NCBI GenBank assembly: GCA_964400725.1
Contig: CAYNVS010000020.1
Span: 1 to 56,702 of the forward strand
Direction: 5' to 3'
DNA length: 56,702 nt
From: CAYNVS01 sp964400725
Lineage (GTDB): Bacteria > Myxococcota_A > SURF-8 > CAYNVS01
Shown: positions 1 to 7,532 of the stretch, piece by piece
Position numbering within the stretch: the first letter of the stretch is position 1
Layout: every line of letters starts with the position of its first letter
The notes under the pieces: model-generated
Told to the model about the DNA's origin: nothing
Seen by the model: the letters and a program-made list of their open reading frames with translations, nothing else
Databases searched by the model: none
Translations under genes and position numbers: made by a program

Positions 1-1880
1 ATCTAACGAGGCGTCTTGTTGACATCGCGCAGGACGTTTATATAAGCGAAGAAGACTGCGGAGCCATCGACGGAATCGAAATGACGGCGCTGATCGAGCG
101 AGGCGACATAGTCGAGCCGCTCTCCGAGCGCATTCTTGGCCGCGTCGCTTTGAAAGACGTAAAAGACCCGTATTCGGGCGAAATTCTTGTGGAAGCCAAC
201 GAAGTAATCGACGAGGAAATCGCTCACGCGATTGAGGACGCGGGCATTATGAGCGTTCTTATCCGCTCCCCGCTGACTTGTTTGTCCGAGCACGGCATGT
301 GCCGTTACTGCTACGGCCGCGATTTGGCGCGCAAGCACCTGATCAACCTCGGCGAAGCGGTCGGCATCATCGCCGCGCAATCTATCGGCGAGCCCGGAAC
401 CCAGCTTACGATGCGCACCTTCCACATCGGCGGAACGGTCAACCAACGCATGGAGCAGCGCTCTCAGGAAGTAAAATTCGCCGGAACCGCCAAACTGCGC
501 AACGCCCGCTTGGTCGCCCGTTCCGACGGAAAGCTGGTCGTAATGAACCGCAACGCCGAGTTCATTAACGTTGACAGCGCGGGACGCGAGCGCGAGCACT
601 TCTCGCTGGTTTACGGCGCGACGCTGTTGGTCAAGCCCGACGATCAGCTCAAACCTGGACAGACGATAGTCGAATGGGATCCGTTTGCTGCGCCGATTCT
701 CACCGAAGTCGCCGGTTATGTAAAGTTTGAGGACTTGGTTGACGGAGCGACCTTAAAGGAGCAGGTGGACGAACTTACCGGCTTGCAGCAACGCACTATT
801 ATCAAACACAGCGACACAAGCGAGTATAAGCCCGCCATAGCCATCGTTGACGAGCGCGGCAAAGCGCTTAAACTTCCCAGCGGACAGGACGCCCGCTATT
901 ACATGCCGGTCGGAGCGATTATCGGCGTCGAGGAAGGCGCTTACGTCAACTCAGGCGAAGTTCTTTCTAAAATCCCGCGAGAAATTACGAAAACGAAGGA
1001 CATCACCGGCGGTCTTCCCCGCGTCGTCGAGCTCTTCGAGGCCAGAAAACCCAAGGAGTTCGCGATTATCACCGAAATCGAAGGTCTTGTCAGCTTTGGA
1101 AAAGACATTAAGAGCCGCCGCACCGTAATCATCACTCCGCCGGTCGGCGAGCCGAGAAAATATTTCATTCCCCGCGGCAAGTTCATCACGGTTACCGAAG
1201 GCGATATGGTTCGCGCAGGCGAGCCGTTGGTTGACGGCCCCCCGAACCCGCACGATATTCTGCGCGTTTTGGGCGAAAAAGATCTCGCTAAATTCCTTGT
1301 TGACGAAGTTCAGCAGGTTTACAGACTTCAGGGCGTCCGCATAAACGACAAGCACATCGAGGTAATCGTCCGCCAGATGCTTCGCAAAGTTCACGTCGTT
1401 GACGCCGGAGATTCCGACTTTTTGGTTGACGAACAGGTTGACCGCTTCCACTTCCAGCGCGAAAACGCGAAAATCGTGGCCAAAGGCGGACGCGCCGCTC
1501 TTGCAGAACCGCTGCTTCTCGGAATCACCAAGGCGGCTCTCATCACCGACAGCTTCATTTCATCGGCGTCATTCCAAGAAACGACAAGAGTTCTTACCGA
1601 ATCGGCCGTAATTGGAAGAATAGATTACCTGCGCGGCTTGAAGGAAAACGTCATCGTCGGACGTCTCATTCCCGCCGGAACGGGCAACCCCCGCTACGCC
1701 AACATGGGCATTAAAGTCAAGCGAGGCGAAGTTGACGCTCCGGTCGCCCACATTGCCGAAGCTCAGAAGCCGCTCGTAATCGAAGATTTGGAAGACGCTT
1801 TCACGGCTCAGTCGAGTCAGGTCTTCGACGGACACGACATGGAGCAGACCGACGATCCGAACGGCCCCAAAGAAGAGTAA
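1..1880 (+). CDS. rpoC: RNA polymerase beta' subunit, C-terminal part (5' end outside window)
   Basis: This is the C-terminal ~625 residues of the beta' subunit of RNA polymerase; the reading frame is open from base 3 and ends with TAA at 1878-1880. Near the start are cysteines of the second zinc site (LTCLSEHGMCRYCYG), directly followed by the highly conserved trigger-loop region (AAQSIGEPGTQLTMRTFHIG). The C-terminal part carries the conserved stretches found in bacterial RpoC (LPRVVELFEARKP, SFISSASFQETTRVL, NVIVGRLIPAGTG), followed by a short acidic tail. Clamp, active-site NADFDGD region and first zinc ribbon lie upstream of the window. It is followed at once by a strong terminator, so it is the last gene of its operon, as is usual for rpoBC. 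Confidence 0.98.
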   Translation, partial: LTRRLVDIAQDVYISEEDCGAIDGIEMTALIERGDIVEPLSERILGRVALKDVKDPYSGEILVEANEVIDEEIAHAIEDAGIMSVLIRSPLTCLSEHGMCRYCYGRDLARKHLINLGEAVGIIAAQSIGEPGTQLTMRTFHIGGTVNQRMEQRSQEVKFAGTAKLRNARLVARSDGKLVVMNRNAEFINVDSAGREREHFSLVYGATLLVKPDDQLKPGQTIVEWDPFAAPILTEVAGYVKFEDLVDGATLKEQVDELTGLQQRTIIKHSDTSEYKPAIAIVDERGKALKLPSGQDARYYMPVGAIIGVEEGAYVNSGEVLSKIPREITKTKDITGGLPRVVELFEARKPKEFAIITEIEGLVSFGKDIKSRRTVIITPPVGEPRKYFIPRGKFITVTEGDMVRAGEPLVDGPPNPHDILRVLGEKDLAKFLVDEVQQVYRLQGVRINDKHIEVIVRQMLRKVHVVDAGDSDFLVDEQVDRFHFQRENAKIVAKGGRAALAEPLLLGITKAALITDSFISSASFQETTRVLTESAVIGRIDYLRGLKENVIVGRLIPAGTGNPRYANMGIKVKRGEVDAPVAHIAEAQKPLVIEDLEDAFTAQSSQVFDGHDMEQTDDPNGPKEE

Positions 1881-1899
1881 ACCTTTCTATTTTAAAATA

Positions 1900-1929
1900 A
1901 AGGCGAGCTTTTAGGCTCGCCTTTTTTTA
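1900..1929 (+). terminator. Rho-independent terminator after rpoC
   Basis: An 8-bp perfect stem (AGGCGAGC at 1901-1908, GCTCGCCT at 1915-1922) with a 6-nt loop is followed by a run of T residues. It begins 20 bases after the rpoC stop codon and should end the rpo operon transcript. Confidence 0.92.
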
Positions 1930-1943
1930 TACAATCCGCCTGC

Positions 1944-1973
1944 TTGACAGGCGTATGAGGCGAATAATATAAT
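1944..1973 (+). promoter_or_regulatory. Sigma-70-type promoter for the BI-1 gene
   Basis: TTGACA (1944-1949) and TATAAT (1968-1973) are both perfect consensus hexamers, separated by 18 bases. The next gene starts at 2022, about 45 bases downstream of the expected start of transcription. It directly follows the rpoC terminator. Confidence 0.75.
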
Positions 1974-2021
1974 TATTACAATATATGTTTGCCCAAACCG
2001 TCCGACCGCCGGAGGAACCCT

Positions 2022-2738
2022 ATGAGCAATTACAATCCAAGAGGGATGAACACGCTCGACATGGACAACGACGCTCTTATCGAGCACACTCGAAGGATTA
2101 TGCTTTCAGTTTACAATTGGATGGCGATGGGGCTTTTTTTAACGGCGGGAGTCGCCGTCGCATTTGCCTCCGATTCGGAGCGCGTTATCGAGTTGGTGCA
2201 GAATAAAATATTATTCTACGGTCTGTTAATAGGCGAACTGCTGTTGGTCGGCTTTTTTTCAAGCGTAGTCAATACGATGGGAAGCGCGGCGGCGTTTTGC
2301 GTCTTTCTAATTTACGCGGGGCTTAACGGCGTAACAATCTCAGTCATCTTCTACATTTATACCGCCGAGTCGATCGCGTCAACCTTCGTTATTTGCGGCG
2401 GAACGTTCGCGGCTACAAGCCTTATTGGCTATTTTACGAGGCACGATTTATCGAGCTGGGGACACTATCTATTCATGGCGCTAATCGGCCTCATCATTGC
2501 TTCTATTGCAAACATTTTTATGAATTCCGAAGCGCTTTACTGGATAACGACGTACGTAGGAGTAATTATATTCGTCGGGCTTACCGCGTACGACACTCAG
2601 AAGTTAAAGGATTCGACCTACATACAATTGGATGAAGAAGACCGGCGAAGAGTCGGCATTCAGTTTGCGCTTTCGCTTTACCTCGATTTTATTAACTTGT
2701 TCCTGATGCTGCTTAGGCTTTTCGGAAGGCGCCGTTAA
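2022..2738 (+). CDS. Bax inhibitor-1 (BI-1/YccA) family membrane protein
   Basis: The 238-residue product has about seven hydrophobic segments and the BI-1 family layout: a polar N-terminus, a run of membrane helices, and the C-terminal family signature GLTAYDTQKLK (about residues 184-194) followed by a last hydrophobic stretch (SLYLDFINLFLMLL) and a basic tail. Bacterial members are inner-membrane proteins, some shown to be pH-sensitive calcium leak channels and some tied to FtsH regulation; which applies here cannot be said. The frame extends 11 codons upstream, but ATG 2022 is preceded by a GGAGG ribosome site at proper distance, so it is the chosen start. It has its own promoter and appears monocistronic. 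Confidence 0.9.
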   Translation: MSNYNPRGMNTLDMDNDALIEHTRRIMLSVYNWMAMGLFLTAGVAVAFASDSERVIELVQNKILFYGLLIGELLLVGFFSSVVNTMGSAAAFCVFLIYAGLNGVTISVIFYIYTAESIASTFVICGGTFAATSLIGYFTRHDLSSWGHYLFMALIGLIIASIANIFMNSEALYWITTYVGVIIFVGLTAYDTQKLKDSTYIQLDEEDRRRVGIQFALSLYLDFINLFLMLLRLFGRRR

Positions 2739-2800
2739 GCGCTAAAAAAGTTTATATCGGGGCGCGAAATAAAGTTCATTGCATCTAACGGAGCTGAAAT

Positions 2801-5521
2801 ATGAAAAATAACGCTTTGCGTTTGTTTTTACTCGGTTGTTTTGCTGCTGCTGCGTTGATTGCCGGCTGCGGCTCAAGCGGCGGCAAAGCGGACGGCTCGG
2901 ACGCGGACTACGAAGGCCTTGATAAGGAGGAAGCGGAGGCGGAGTGCGCAAAGGACGACGAATGTCCTATGGGTAAAAAATGCTTCGCCGGCAAATGTTA
3001 CGGATTGGAAGAAAAAATAAAAATGGGCGCGCAGACAGGCTCGACGCTGGAGCTGGACGCCCGCGGCGGCGTATTTTCCTTATACTCCGCCGACGGCAAA
3101 ATAATAATTAAAAACGGTTTCGCTTCGTTCTTCATAAACGATTACGACCTTGAGATTACGACGAAGGACGAGCGTCCGTCCGCCGTCGAAACTACGAACG
3201 GAACCGACGACTTGGGAGCGTTCAACGCAGTAGAATTAAAATACGCGGCGAAGCGGGGAGTTCCGGCGTTTTCTTGGAAAATCGTCGCGTACGGCGACAA
3301 AAGTTTCGCCTTCTCGTTAAAAACGACTAACGAGGAAGACGTCCGCATTGCAATAAATAAAAGCGTTCCGTTGAAAACGGCTGGAGCCCGGAACGGCGGT
3401 TTTTTCTTCGGAGCGGAGCCTAAGGAGCATCGAATTCTCGACAACGGCTCGGCGCTCTTCGCCGACCACTATGCCGGCATAGAGCCGGGCGACAAAGGGC
3501 CTGACGCGTTGATTACGCTTGTGCCGGGGCGTATGGAAGGCTATTCGGTCTCCAATTGGAACCACCTCGTTTACGACGTTAAAACAAAAAAAGCGTTTGT
3601 CGCAGGCGCGCTTACCTTTTATTCCGGCGTTCCAGTTATGAACCTGCGCTACGAGCCCGCAGAAGGCGAATACAAATCGGAAGACGGCCGTACCGGATTC
3701 GATTTTTACAGCCTTGAGAACGTCTTTTTACCGAACGGAAAACCGCTCGATAAAGGAGAGAGCGCGGTCGGCGAAATAATGTACGTCAACGCTGACGCAA
3801 AAAGCGCGCATGAAGCGTTGGAAAGCTACGCGGCCGCCGTTAAGAAAACGATGAAGATAAAGACTTGGATTGACAAAGGAAAACGCGTCCCGAACGGATG
3901 GAATTCGTGGACAGGTTCGTCGGGAACGGGCGGCTATGGACAAGATATAAGCCGCGAGCTGATGGAAAAGAACCTCGAAGTTATGAAAAAGAATTTCCGC
4001 GACTTCGGCGTCGATTACTTCCAGATTGACGACGGCTGGCAAAAAGGGAACGGCGATTGGGAGGTCAAGACCGACAAATTCCCGGACGGATTCTCTAAAG
4101 AGGCCGGACTTTTGAAGGAAATCTACGACGCGGGCCTTTTGCCGGGCGCGTGGATGTCGGCGTTCTCAACTTCGCCGGACGCGCAGATATATAAAGATCA
4201 CCCCGACTGGTTCATGCCGTTTACGTACGTCGGCAAGCTGATGTTCAGCCAGTATAAAATGCTCGATCCGAGCAATCCGTACGTAATCGCCTATTTTCAG
4301 GAGCTTTTCTCGCGCTTCCGCAACGATTGGGGAATGCGCTGGCTTAAAATGGATTTTTCCTATCCGGCGATAGCCTGCGAAGGATATAAAGACGATAAAC
4401 TGACGAGCGTGGAGCTTTACCGCAAAGGGTTGAAGTTAATCCGCGACGCGCTCGGCGACGACGTTCACTTCAATTACGTAGCTCTTATGGGGCCTACTTA
4501 CGGCATCGTCGATTCCAATCGCGTAACGCTCGACAATGCGCCCGTGTGGGATTATGAAAATGGACAGAATTCAGTCAGCGCAAGACAGGGGTTTAAGCCG
4601 ACAATATGCACGGGAGCGCGTCGTTATTACCTTCACAACAACGTCTTTCTTCTTCATCCCGACCTTATTTTTTTCCGCTCTAACGTCAAAGACGATAAAG
4701 ACCCGCCGGTAACTTTCAATGAAACCCGCGCCTTTTGCGCCTACGTCGCCGCGACCGGCGGCATCGTTAAAATAGGCGACAGAATGGTTGAAGACATTGC
4801 GCCATACGAAGAGAGGGTAACCCTCGTCCGCCAACTGCTGCCTATTCACGACAAGGCCGCGCGGCCGTTAGACCTTATGGAGCGGGAGTTTCCGGAGGTT
4901 TACTTTAAAAAGATAGAAAACGGCTTCGACGGCCTTCAGGAAACTTTTGGCTGGGCGGCGTTTCTTAACCTCGGCGTCAACTCCGATCTTACGACTAACC
5001 CGGCGACGCCTATTGAAGACGGCAAGGAGCGCGCGTATTCCTTGGACATTGCGGCTTTGATGGGGGAGGACGCGAATACTACGTTTCACGTCTTCGAGTT
5101 TTGGAGTCAGAAATACCTCGGAGAGAAAAGCGGCTCTATGGTTGTTTCAGCGCCGGCTCATGATTCAAAGGTGGTAGCTATTCGTAAAAAGAGGGACCGG
5201 CCTCAGTTTATCGCTTGGAATAGGCAGATAACCATGGGCGGCGTCGAGATAAAAAGCGTAACGTGGGACGAGCTGACAAACTCGTTGACCGCGGTAATTA
5301 AAACGCAGAAGTCCGACTACGACTACGCGGTCGACGGGGCGCATCCATTTAAATATAAACTGTGGTTTGCCGGCAACGGTTACGAGCTTGAAAGCTCGAA
5401 GCCTCTCGATTCCTCGATTGCGAAGAACTTTGAGACGGGGGCGGAAAGCGGGCTTGTTTACGTCCAATTTACGCCGACTGACAAGGCCGAGCTTGCAATT
5501 GAGTTGAAGTTTAAAAAGTAG
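2801..5521 (+). CDS. Alpha-galactosidase-like lipoprotein, GH36/melibiase type
   Basis: A 906-residue exported glycoside hydrolase. Residues 1-23 form a lipoprotein signal peptide with lipobox LIAGC (Cys23), so it is probably membrane anchored. A small Cys-containing segment at about 45-70 (CAKDDECPMGKKCFAGKC) is followed by an N-terminal beta-rich domain and a (beta/alpha)8 catalytic domain from about residue 365: NGWNSW, then DYFQIDDGWQ, then LKMDFSYP with the likely nucleophile Asp518, and NRVTLDNAPVW with the likely acid/base Asp578. A beta-sandwich C-terminal region follows. These motifs match clan GH-D (GH36/GH27). Substrate is likely an alpha-galactoside but is not proven; the usual KWD nucleophile triad reads KMD here. 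Ribosome site GGAG lies 7 bases before ATG 2801. No sugar transporter or other glycosidase is adjacent, which is odd for a scavenging enzyme. Confidence 0.85.
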   Translation: MKNNALRLFLLGCFAAAALIAGCGSSGGKADGSDADYEGLDKEEAEAECAKDDECPMGKKCFAGKCYGLEEKIKMGAQTGSTLELDARGGVFSLYSADGKIIIKNGFASFFINDYDLEITTKDERPSAVETTNGTDDLGAFNAVELKYAAKRGVPAFSWKIVAYGDKSFAFSLKTTNEEDVRIAINKSVPLKTAGARNGGFFFGAEPKEHRILDNGSALFADHYAGIEPGDKGPDALITLVPGRMEGYSVSNWNHLVYDVKTKKAFVAGALTFYSGVPVMNLRYEPAEGEYKSEDGRTGFDFYSLENVFLPNGKPLDKGESAVGEIMYVNADAKSAHEALESYAAAVKKTMKIKTWIDKGKRVPNGWNSWTGSSGTGGYGQDISRELMEKNLEVMKKNFRDFGVDYFQIDDGWQKGNGDWEVKTDKFPDGFSKEAGLLKEIYDAGLLPGAWMSAFSTSPDAQIYKDHPDWFMPFTYVGKLMFSQYKMLDPSNPYVIAYFQELFSRFRNDWGMRWLKMDFSYPAIACEGYKDDKLTSVELYRKGLKLIRDALGDDVHFNYVALMGPTYGIVDSNRVTLDNAPVWDYENGQNSVSARQGFKPTICTGARRYYLHNNVFLLHPDLIFFRSNVKDDKDPPVTFNETRAFCAYVAATGGIVKIGDRMVEDIAPYEERVTLVRQLLPIHDKAARPLDLMEREFPEVYFKKIENGFDGLQETFGWAAFLNLGVNSDLTTNPATPIEDGKERAYSLDIAALMGEDANTTFHVFEFWSQKYLGEKSGSMVVSAPAHDSKVVAIRKKRDRPQFIAWNRQITMGGVEIKSVTWDELTNSLTAVIKTQKSDYDYAVDGAHPFKYKLWFAGNGYELESSKPLDSSIAKNFETGAESGLVYVQFTPTDKAELAIELKFKK

Positions 5522-5577
5522 AATTTGCAGCGCAGGAACGCGTTATATAGATAAGAAATAAATAAAAAAAAGAGCGG

Positions 5578-5602
5578 AAAATAAGAGAAACGCTATAACG
5601 GG
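5578..5602 (-). repeat. Intergenic repeat, copy 1 (TTATAGCGTTTCTC family)
   Basis: Reads CGTTATAGCGTTTCTCTTAT on the minus strand. Related copies are at 6183-6206 (-), 30296-30323 (+) and, more diverged, 22500-22520 (-). All lie between genes. Confidence 0.6.
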
Positions 5603-5751
5603 CGCGCCGCTAACTTTTGAAGAGGGCTTAATAAGCGGCTGCCGCCGGGTCTTAGGTTGACCTGCTGCCGGTTTGCATTAAAACAGCTGAGATCGCTGAG
5701 GATGCGGAGATTATTTACAATTGATTCCGATTGGAAATCGCCGCCGAATTA

Positions 5752-5773
5752 AATCGGGGTCAGGAGACCGATT
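5752..5773. repeat. Bulged palindrome, REP-like or riboswitch-box-like
   Basis: AATC-(GG)-GGTC-AGGA-GACC-GATT folds into an 8-bp hairpin with a GG bulge and an AGGA loop. The core GTCAGGAGACC resembles the 3' consensus box of cobalamin riboswitches, but the upstream core of that riboswitch is not visible and no gene follows. The shape is equally like a REP palindrome mobilised by a Y1 (RAYT) transposase. Confidence 0.45.
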
Positions 5774-5920
5774 CAAGAATGGAATTTTAAATTTCCGCCA
5801 ATGCAGTCAGCGTACGGACTCGTCCTCTTTTGGATTGACGAAAGCTGGAACGGGTGTGTGTTGCGAGTCGCATGCCCTTTTTAATTTTTTAATTTTGCGC
5901 ATTTTTTTACGCCTTTTTTC

Positions 5921-5950
5921 TTGACTTCTCCGACATTCTTGTGCTACTTA
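5921..5950 (+). promoter_or_regulatory. Probable promoter of tRNA-Ala
   Basis: TTGACT at 5921-5926 and TACTTA at 5945-5950, 18 bases apart, stand 12 bases before the first base of the tRNA. The -35 box is good and the -10 box is moderate; the position relative to the tRNA supports the call. Confidence 0.5.
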
Positions 5951-5962
5951 ATTACGTCCTAC

Positions 5963-6038
<76 letters not shown>

Positions 6039-6050
6039 GTGTTTTCGATA

Positions 6051-6080
6051 GGTTACGGTTTTTGACCGTAGCCTTTTTTT
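6051..6080 (+). terminator. Rho-independent terminator after tRNA-Ala
   Basis: GGTTACGGT and ACCGTAGCC form a 9-bp stem (one G-U pair) around a short T-rich loop, followed by seven T residues. It starts 12 bases after the CCA end of the tRNA. Confidence 0.87.
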
Positions 6081-6182
6081 GTTTCAAGTTACCGATAAGT
6101 TACTAACGCGATGCAAGTTCAAAAAAACTTGTTTCATCAATTTAAAAATTGATTGGAAACCGACAGACCTGCGCAATCAGAC

Positions 6183-6206
6183 AAAAATTATGAGAAATGC
6201 TATAAT
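6183..6206 (-). repeat. Intergenic repeat, copy 2 (TTATAGCGTTTCTC family)
   Basis: Reads ATTATAGCATTTCTCATAAT on the minus strand, then TTTT. It differs by one base from copy 3 at 30296-30323. It abuts the IS3 orfA remnant, whose stop codon (TAG) falls inside the repeat. Confidence 0.65.
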
Positions 6207-6268
6207 CCCGAGCAATCCGCGTCCCGAAGTATTTTTACTATCTGCTCCTCGCTGAACTTCTTCTTCAT
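6200..6268 (-). pseudogene. IS3-family transposase OrfA, first 19 or so codons only
   Basis: The translation MKKKFSEEQIVKILRDAD, then CSGL and stop, is the canonical beginning of the helix-turn-helix OrfA protein of IS3-family elements (consensus like M-K-x-R-F-T-E-E-Q-I-V-x-I-L-R-E). A full OrfA has about 90-100 residues, so more than three quarters is missing, as is OrfB. The ATG at 6266-6268 is preceded by a good ribosome site inherited from the element. It cannot encode an active transposase. Confidence 0.75.
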
Positions 6269-6344
6269 ACTTTGCCTCCTTTTGGTAGTTTAAGTTAGCA
6301 TAACGCTAACTTTCCAAATGTTACAAATTTTGGGGAGCAGAGCA
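6200..6344 (-). mobile_element. Left-end remnant of an IS3-family insertion sequence
   Basis: On the minus strand the fragment opens with TGCTCTGCTCCCCAAAATTT (from 6344), which resembles the TG-start, CCCC-containing terminal repeats of IS3-family elements. It continues through a perfect 8-bp inverted repeat (AAGTTAGC 6292-6299 / GCTAACTT 6305-6312), a strong ribosome site (AAAGGAGG) and the first codons of orfA. The rest of the element, including orfB and the right end, is absent: the sequence switches to an unrelated intergenic repeat at about 6206. Confidence 0.65.
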
Positions 6345-6707
6345 TTACGCCGTTATTTAATTCTTTGCATAACGTTCTGTCATTCAGATATTTTTTTGCT
6401 ATATATTATTGTTCGAATTTCGCGCATTAAAAAATAAGATAATATACTTGTTTGATTATAAAAAATGCGTTTCTCCGAGAATTCTATGCGTTTTGTCGCT
6501 AAAAAGCTAATAACTCTTTCGTTTATGACGTCAAAGTTTTTTCTTCAAACTGTGAACGATTCGGCTTTCAAAGAATTAATGACGATTCCTTTATTTTTTT
6601 CTTGATTTTTCTGATTATAACTTGCAGAATACATGCTGAATGGCTAATCATTCATTTAACGTCTAACCGCAAAGAACTTTAAATGATGGTCGTTCCAATA
6701 TTCCATA
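6345..6707 (+). other. AT-rich upstream region of the formate dehydrogenase operon
   Basis: About 360 bases without a gene, clearly more AT-rich than the surroundings. It should hold the control region of the fdhE-led operon. A TTGATT hexamer near 6603 and several AT-rich -10-like hexamers are present, but no pair is convincing. An inverted repeat GAATG-N6-CATTC (6638-6653) near the gene is a possible operator. Confidence 0.4.
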
Positions 6708-6722
6708 TTGGAGAAGACGCTC

Positions 6723-7529
6723 ATGGTTCCGTTTGAATTCTTAATCAACGCGGCTGAAAGGCTGACGCAAAGAGCGCATAATGCGCCTTCGCCGGTTCCT
6801 CCGGCCATCGACTTCGACCGCGCATCCGCTCTGCTGCAAAGTATGCTTTCAGAACTGGGACTGGTTCCCGCGCTCTCCGACTCCGAAGCCAAAGAAGCGT
6901 TTCATGGGTTTTTAGCGGGGGATCAGTCGCCGTTCCAACGCATTGCCGCGCTTCATACCGCGAAAACCGACGGACAATTAGAACAATTAACGCCCGACGA
7001 CTTAGAAGAAACCATATTGTTCTGCGTTTTGCTGGCCGCGCGCGCTCAATGGGCTCGCGTTAAGCCTGCAGCCGAGTCTTCGCCCGCCGGGCGCGCCAAC
7101 ATTTGTCCCGTTTGCGGCGGCATAGGCCGGTTGGAAGTTATAGCAGGAGAGGACGGACAGCGTTCTCTTATCTGTCCCGCCTGCGACGCGCGGTGGCGCA
7201 TATCTCGCGTCGGGTGTCCGCATTGCGGCGAACAGGACGGCTCGCGCATGGAAATTCTTTCGGTAGCCGAAGAGCCGGGTCGAGCCATGGCGCACTGCCT
7301 TTCATGCGGGCGCGCTTGGCGGCGCCGCGACACAGGGCGTCAGCCCTACCCAGAAGGCGCGAGCCTTGCCGACGCCTTTCTCCCATGGAAAGTAGAGGCC
7401 TCCGTTTGCTTTTCCACAAACATACTACCCGTACCGTTGCGCGCGACGCCCGGCGCGGATTTCCAATCCGTATATAATGTAGCCGTTGATTCAGCATCGC
7501 GCTTGGCGGAAACTGCTAAAAAAGGATAA
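6723..7529 (+). CDS. fdhE: Formate dehydrogenase maturation protein FdhE
   Basis: The 268-residue cytoplasmic protein carries the FdhE zinc/iron-binding region with four CxxC pairs: CPVC, CPAC, CPHC and CLSC, spread over about residues 124-200. FdhE is needed for activity of membrane-bound formate dehydrogenases and interacts with their catalytic subunit. A TTG at 6708 would add five residues, but ATG 6723 has GGAG at 6710-6713, nine bases upstream, so I prefer it. It is the first gene of the operon, with three bases between its stop and the catalytic subunit. In E. coli fdhE lies at the other end of the operon, so the order is inverted here. Confidence 0.9.
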   Translation: MVPFEFLINAAERLTQRAHNAPSPVPPAIDFDRASALLQSMLSELGLVPALSDSEAKEAFHGFLAGDQSPFQRIAALHTAKTDGQLEQLTPDDLEETILFCVLLAARAQWARVKPAAESSPAGRANICPVCGGIGRLEVIAGEDGQRSLICPACDARWRISRVGCPHCGEQDGSRMEILSVAEEPGRAMAHCLSCGRAWRRRDTGRQPYPEGASLADAFLPWKVEASVCFSTNILPVPLRATPGADFQSVYNVAVDSASRLAETAKKG

Positions 7530-7532
7530 ACT

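Larger units (their letters stand above)
5522..5920 (+). other. Gene-poor region with palindromes
   Basis: About 400 bases between the glycosidase and the tRNA promoter hold no credible gene. A 67-codon frame (5721-5924) has no family resemblance and unlikely composition. The stretch contains one copy of an intergenic repeat (5578-5602), several GC-rich potential stems near 5630-5710 and a palindrome at 5752-5773. A structured RNA is possible but none is recognised. Confidence 0.5.

Noticed and set aside
3..599. 198-codon minus-strand frame opposite rpoC
   Set aside because: The plus-strand rpoC is unambiguous; the antisense frame lacks any family feature.
5640..5700. TPP riboswitch-like CTGAGA near 5688
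   Set aside because: Only the short CTGAGA is present; the rest of the thi box and a thiamine gene are absent.
5721..5924. 67-codon frame before tRNA-Ala
   Set aside because: No ribosome site, no family resemblance, and it crosses the palindrome.
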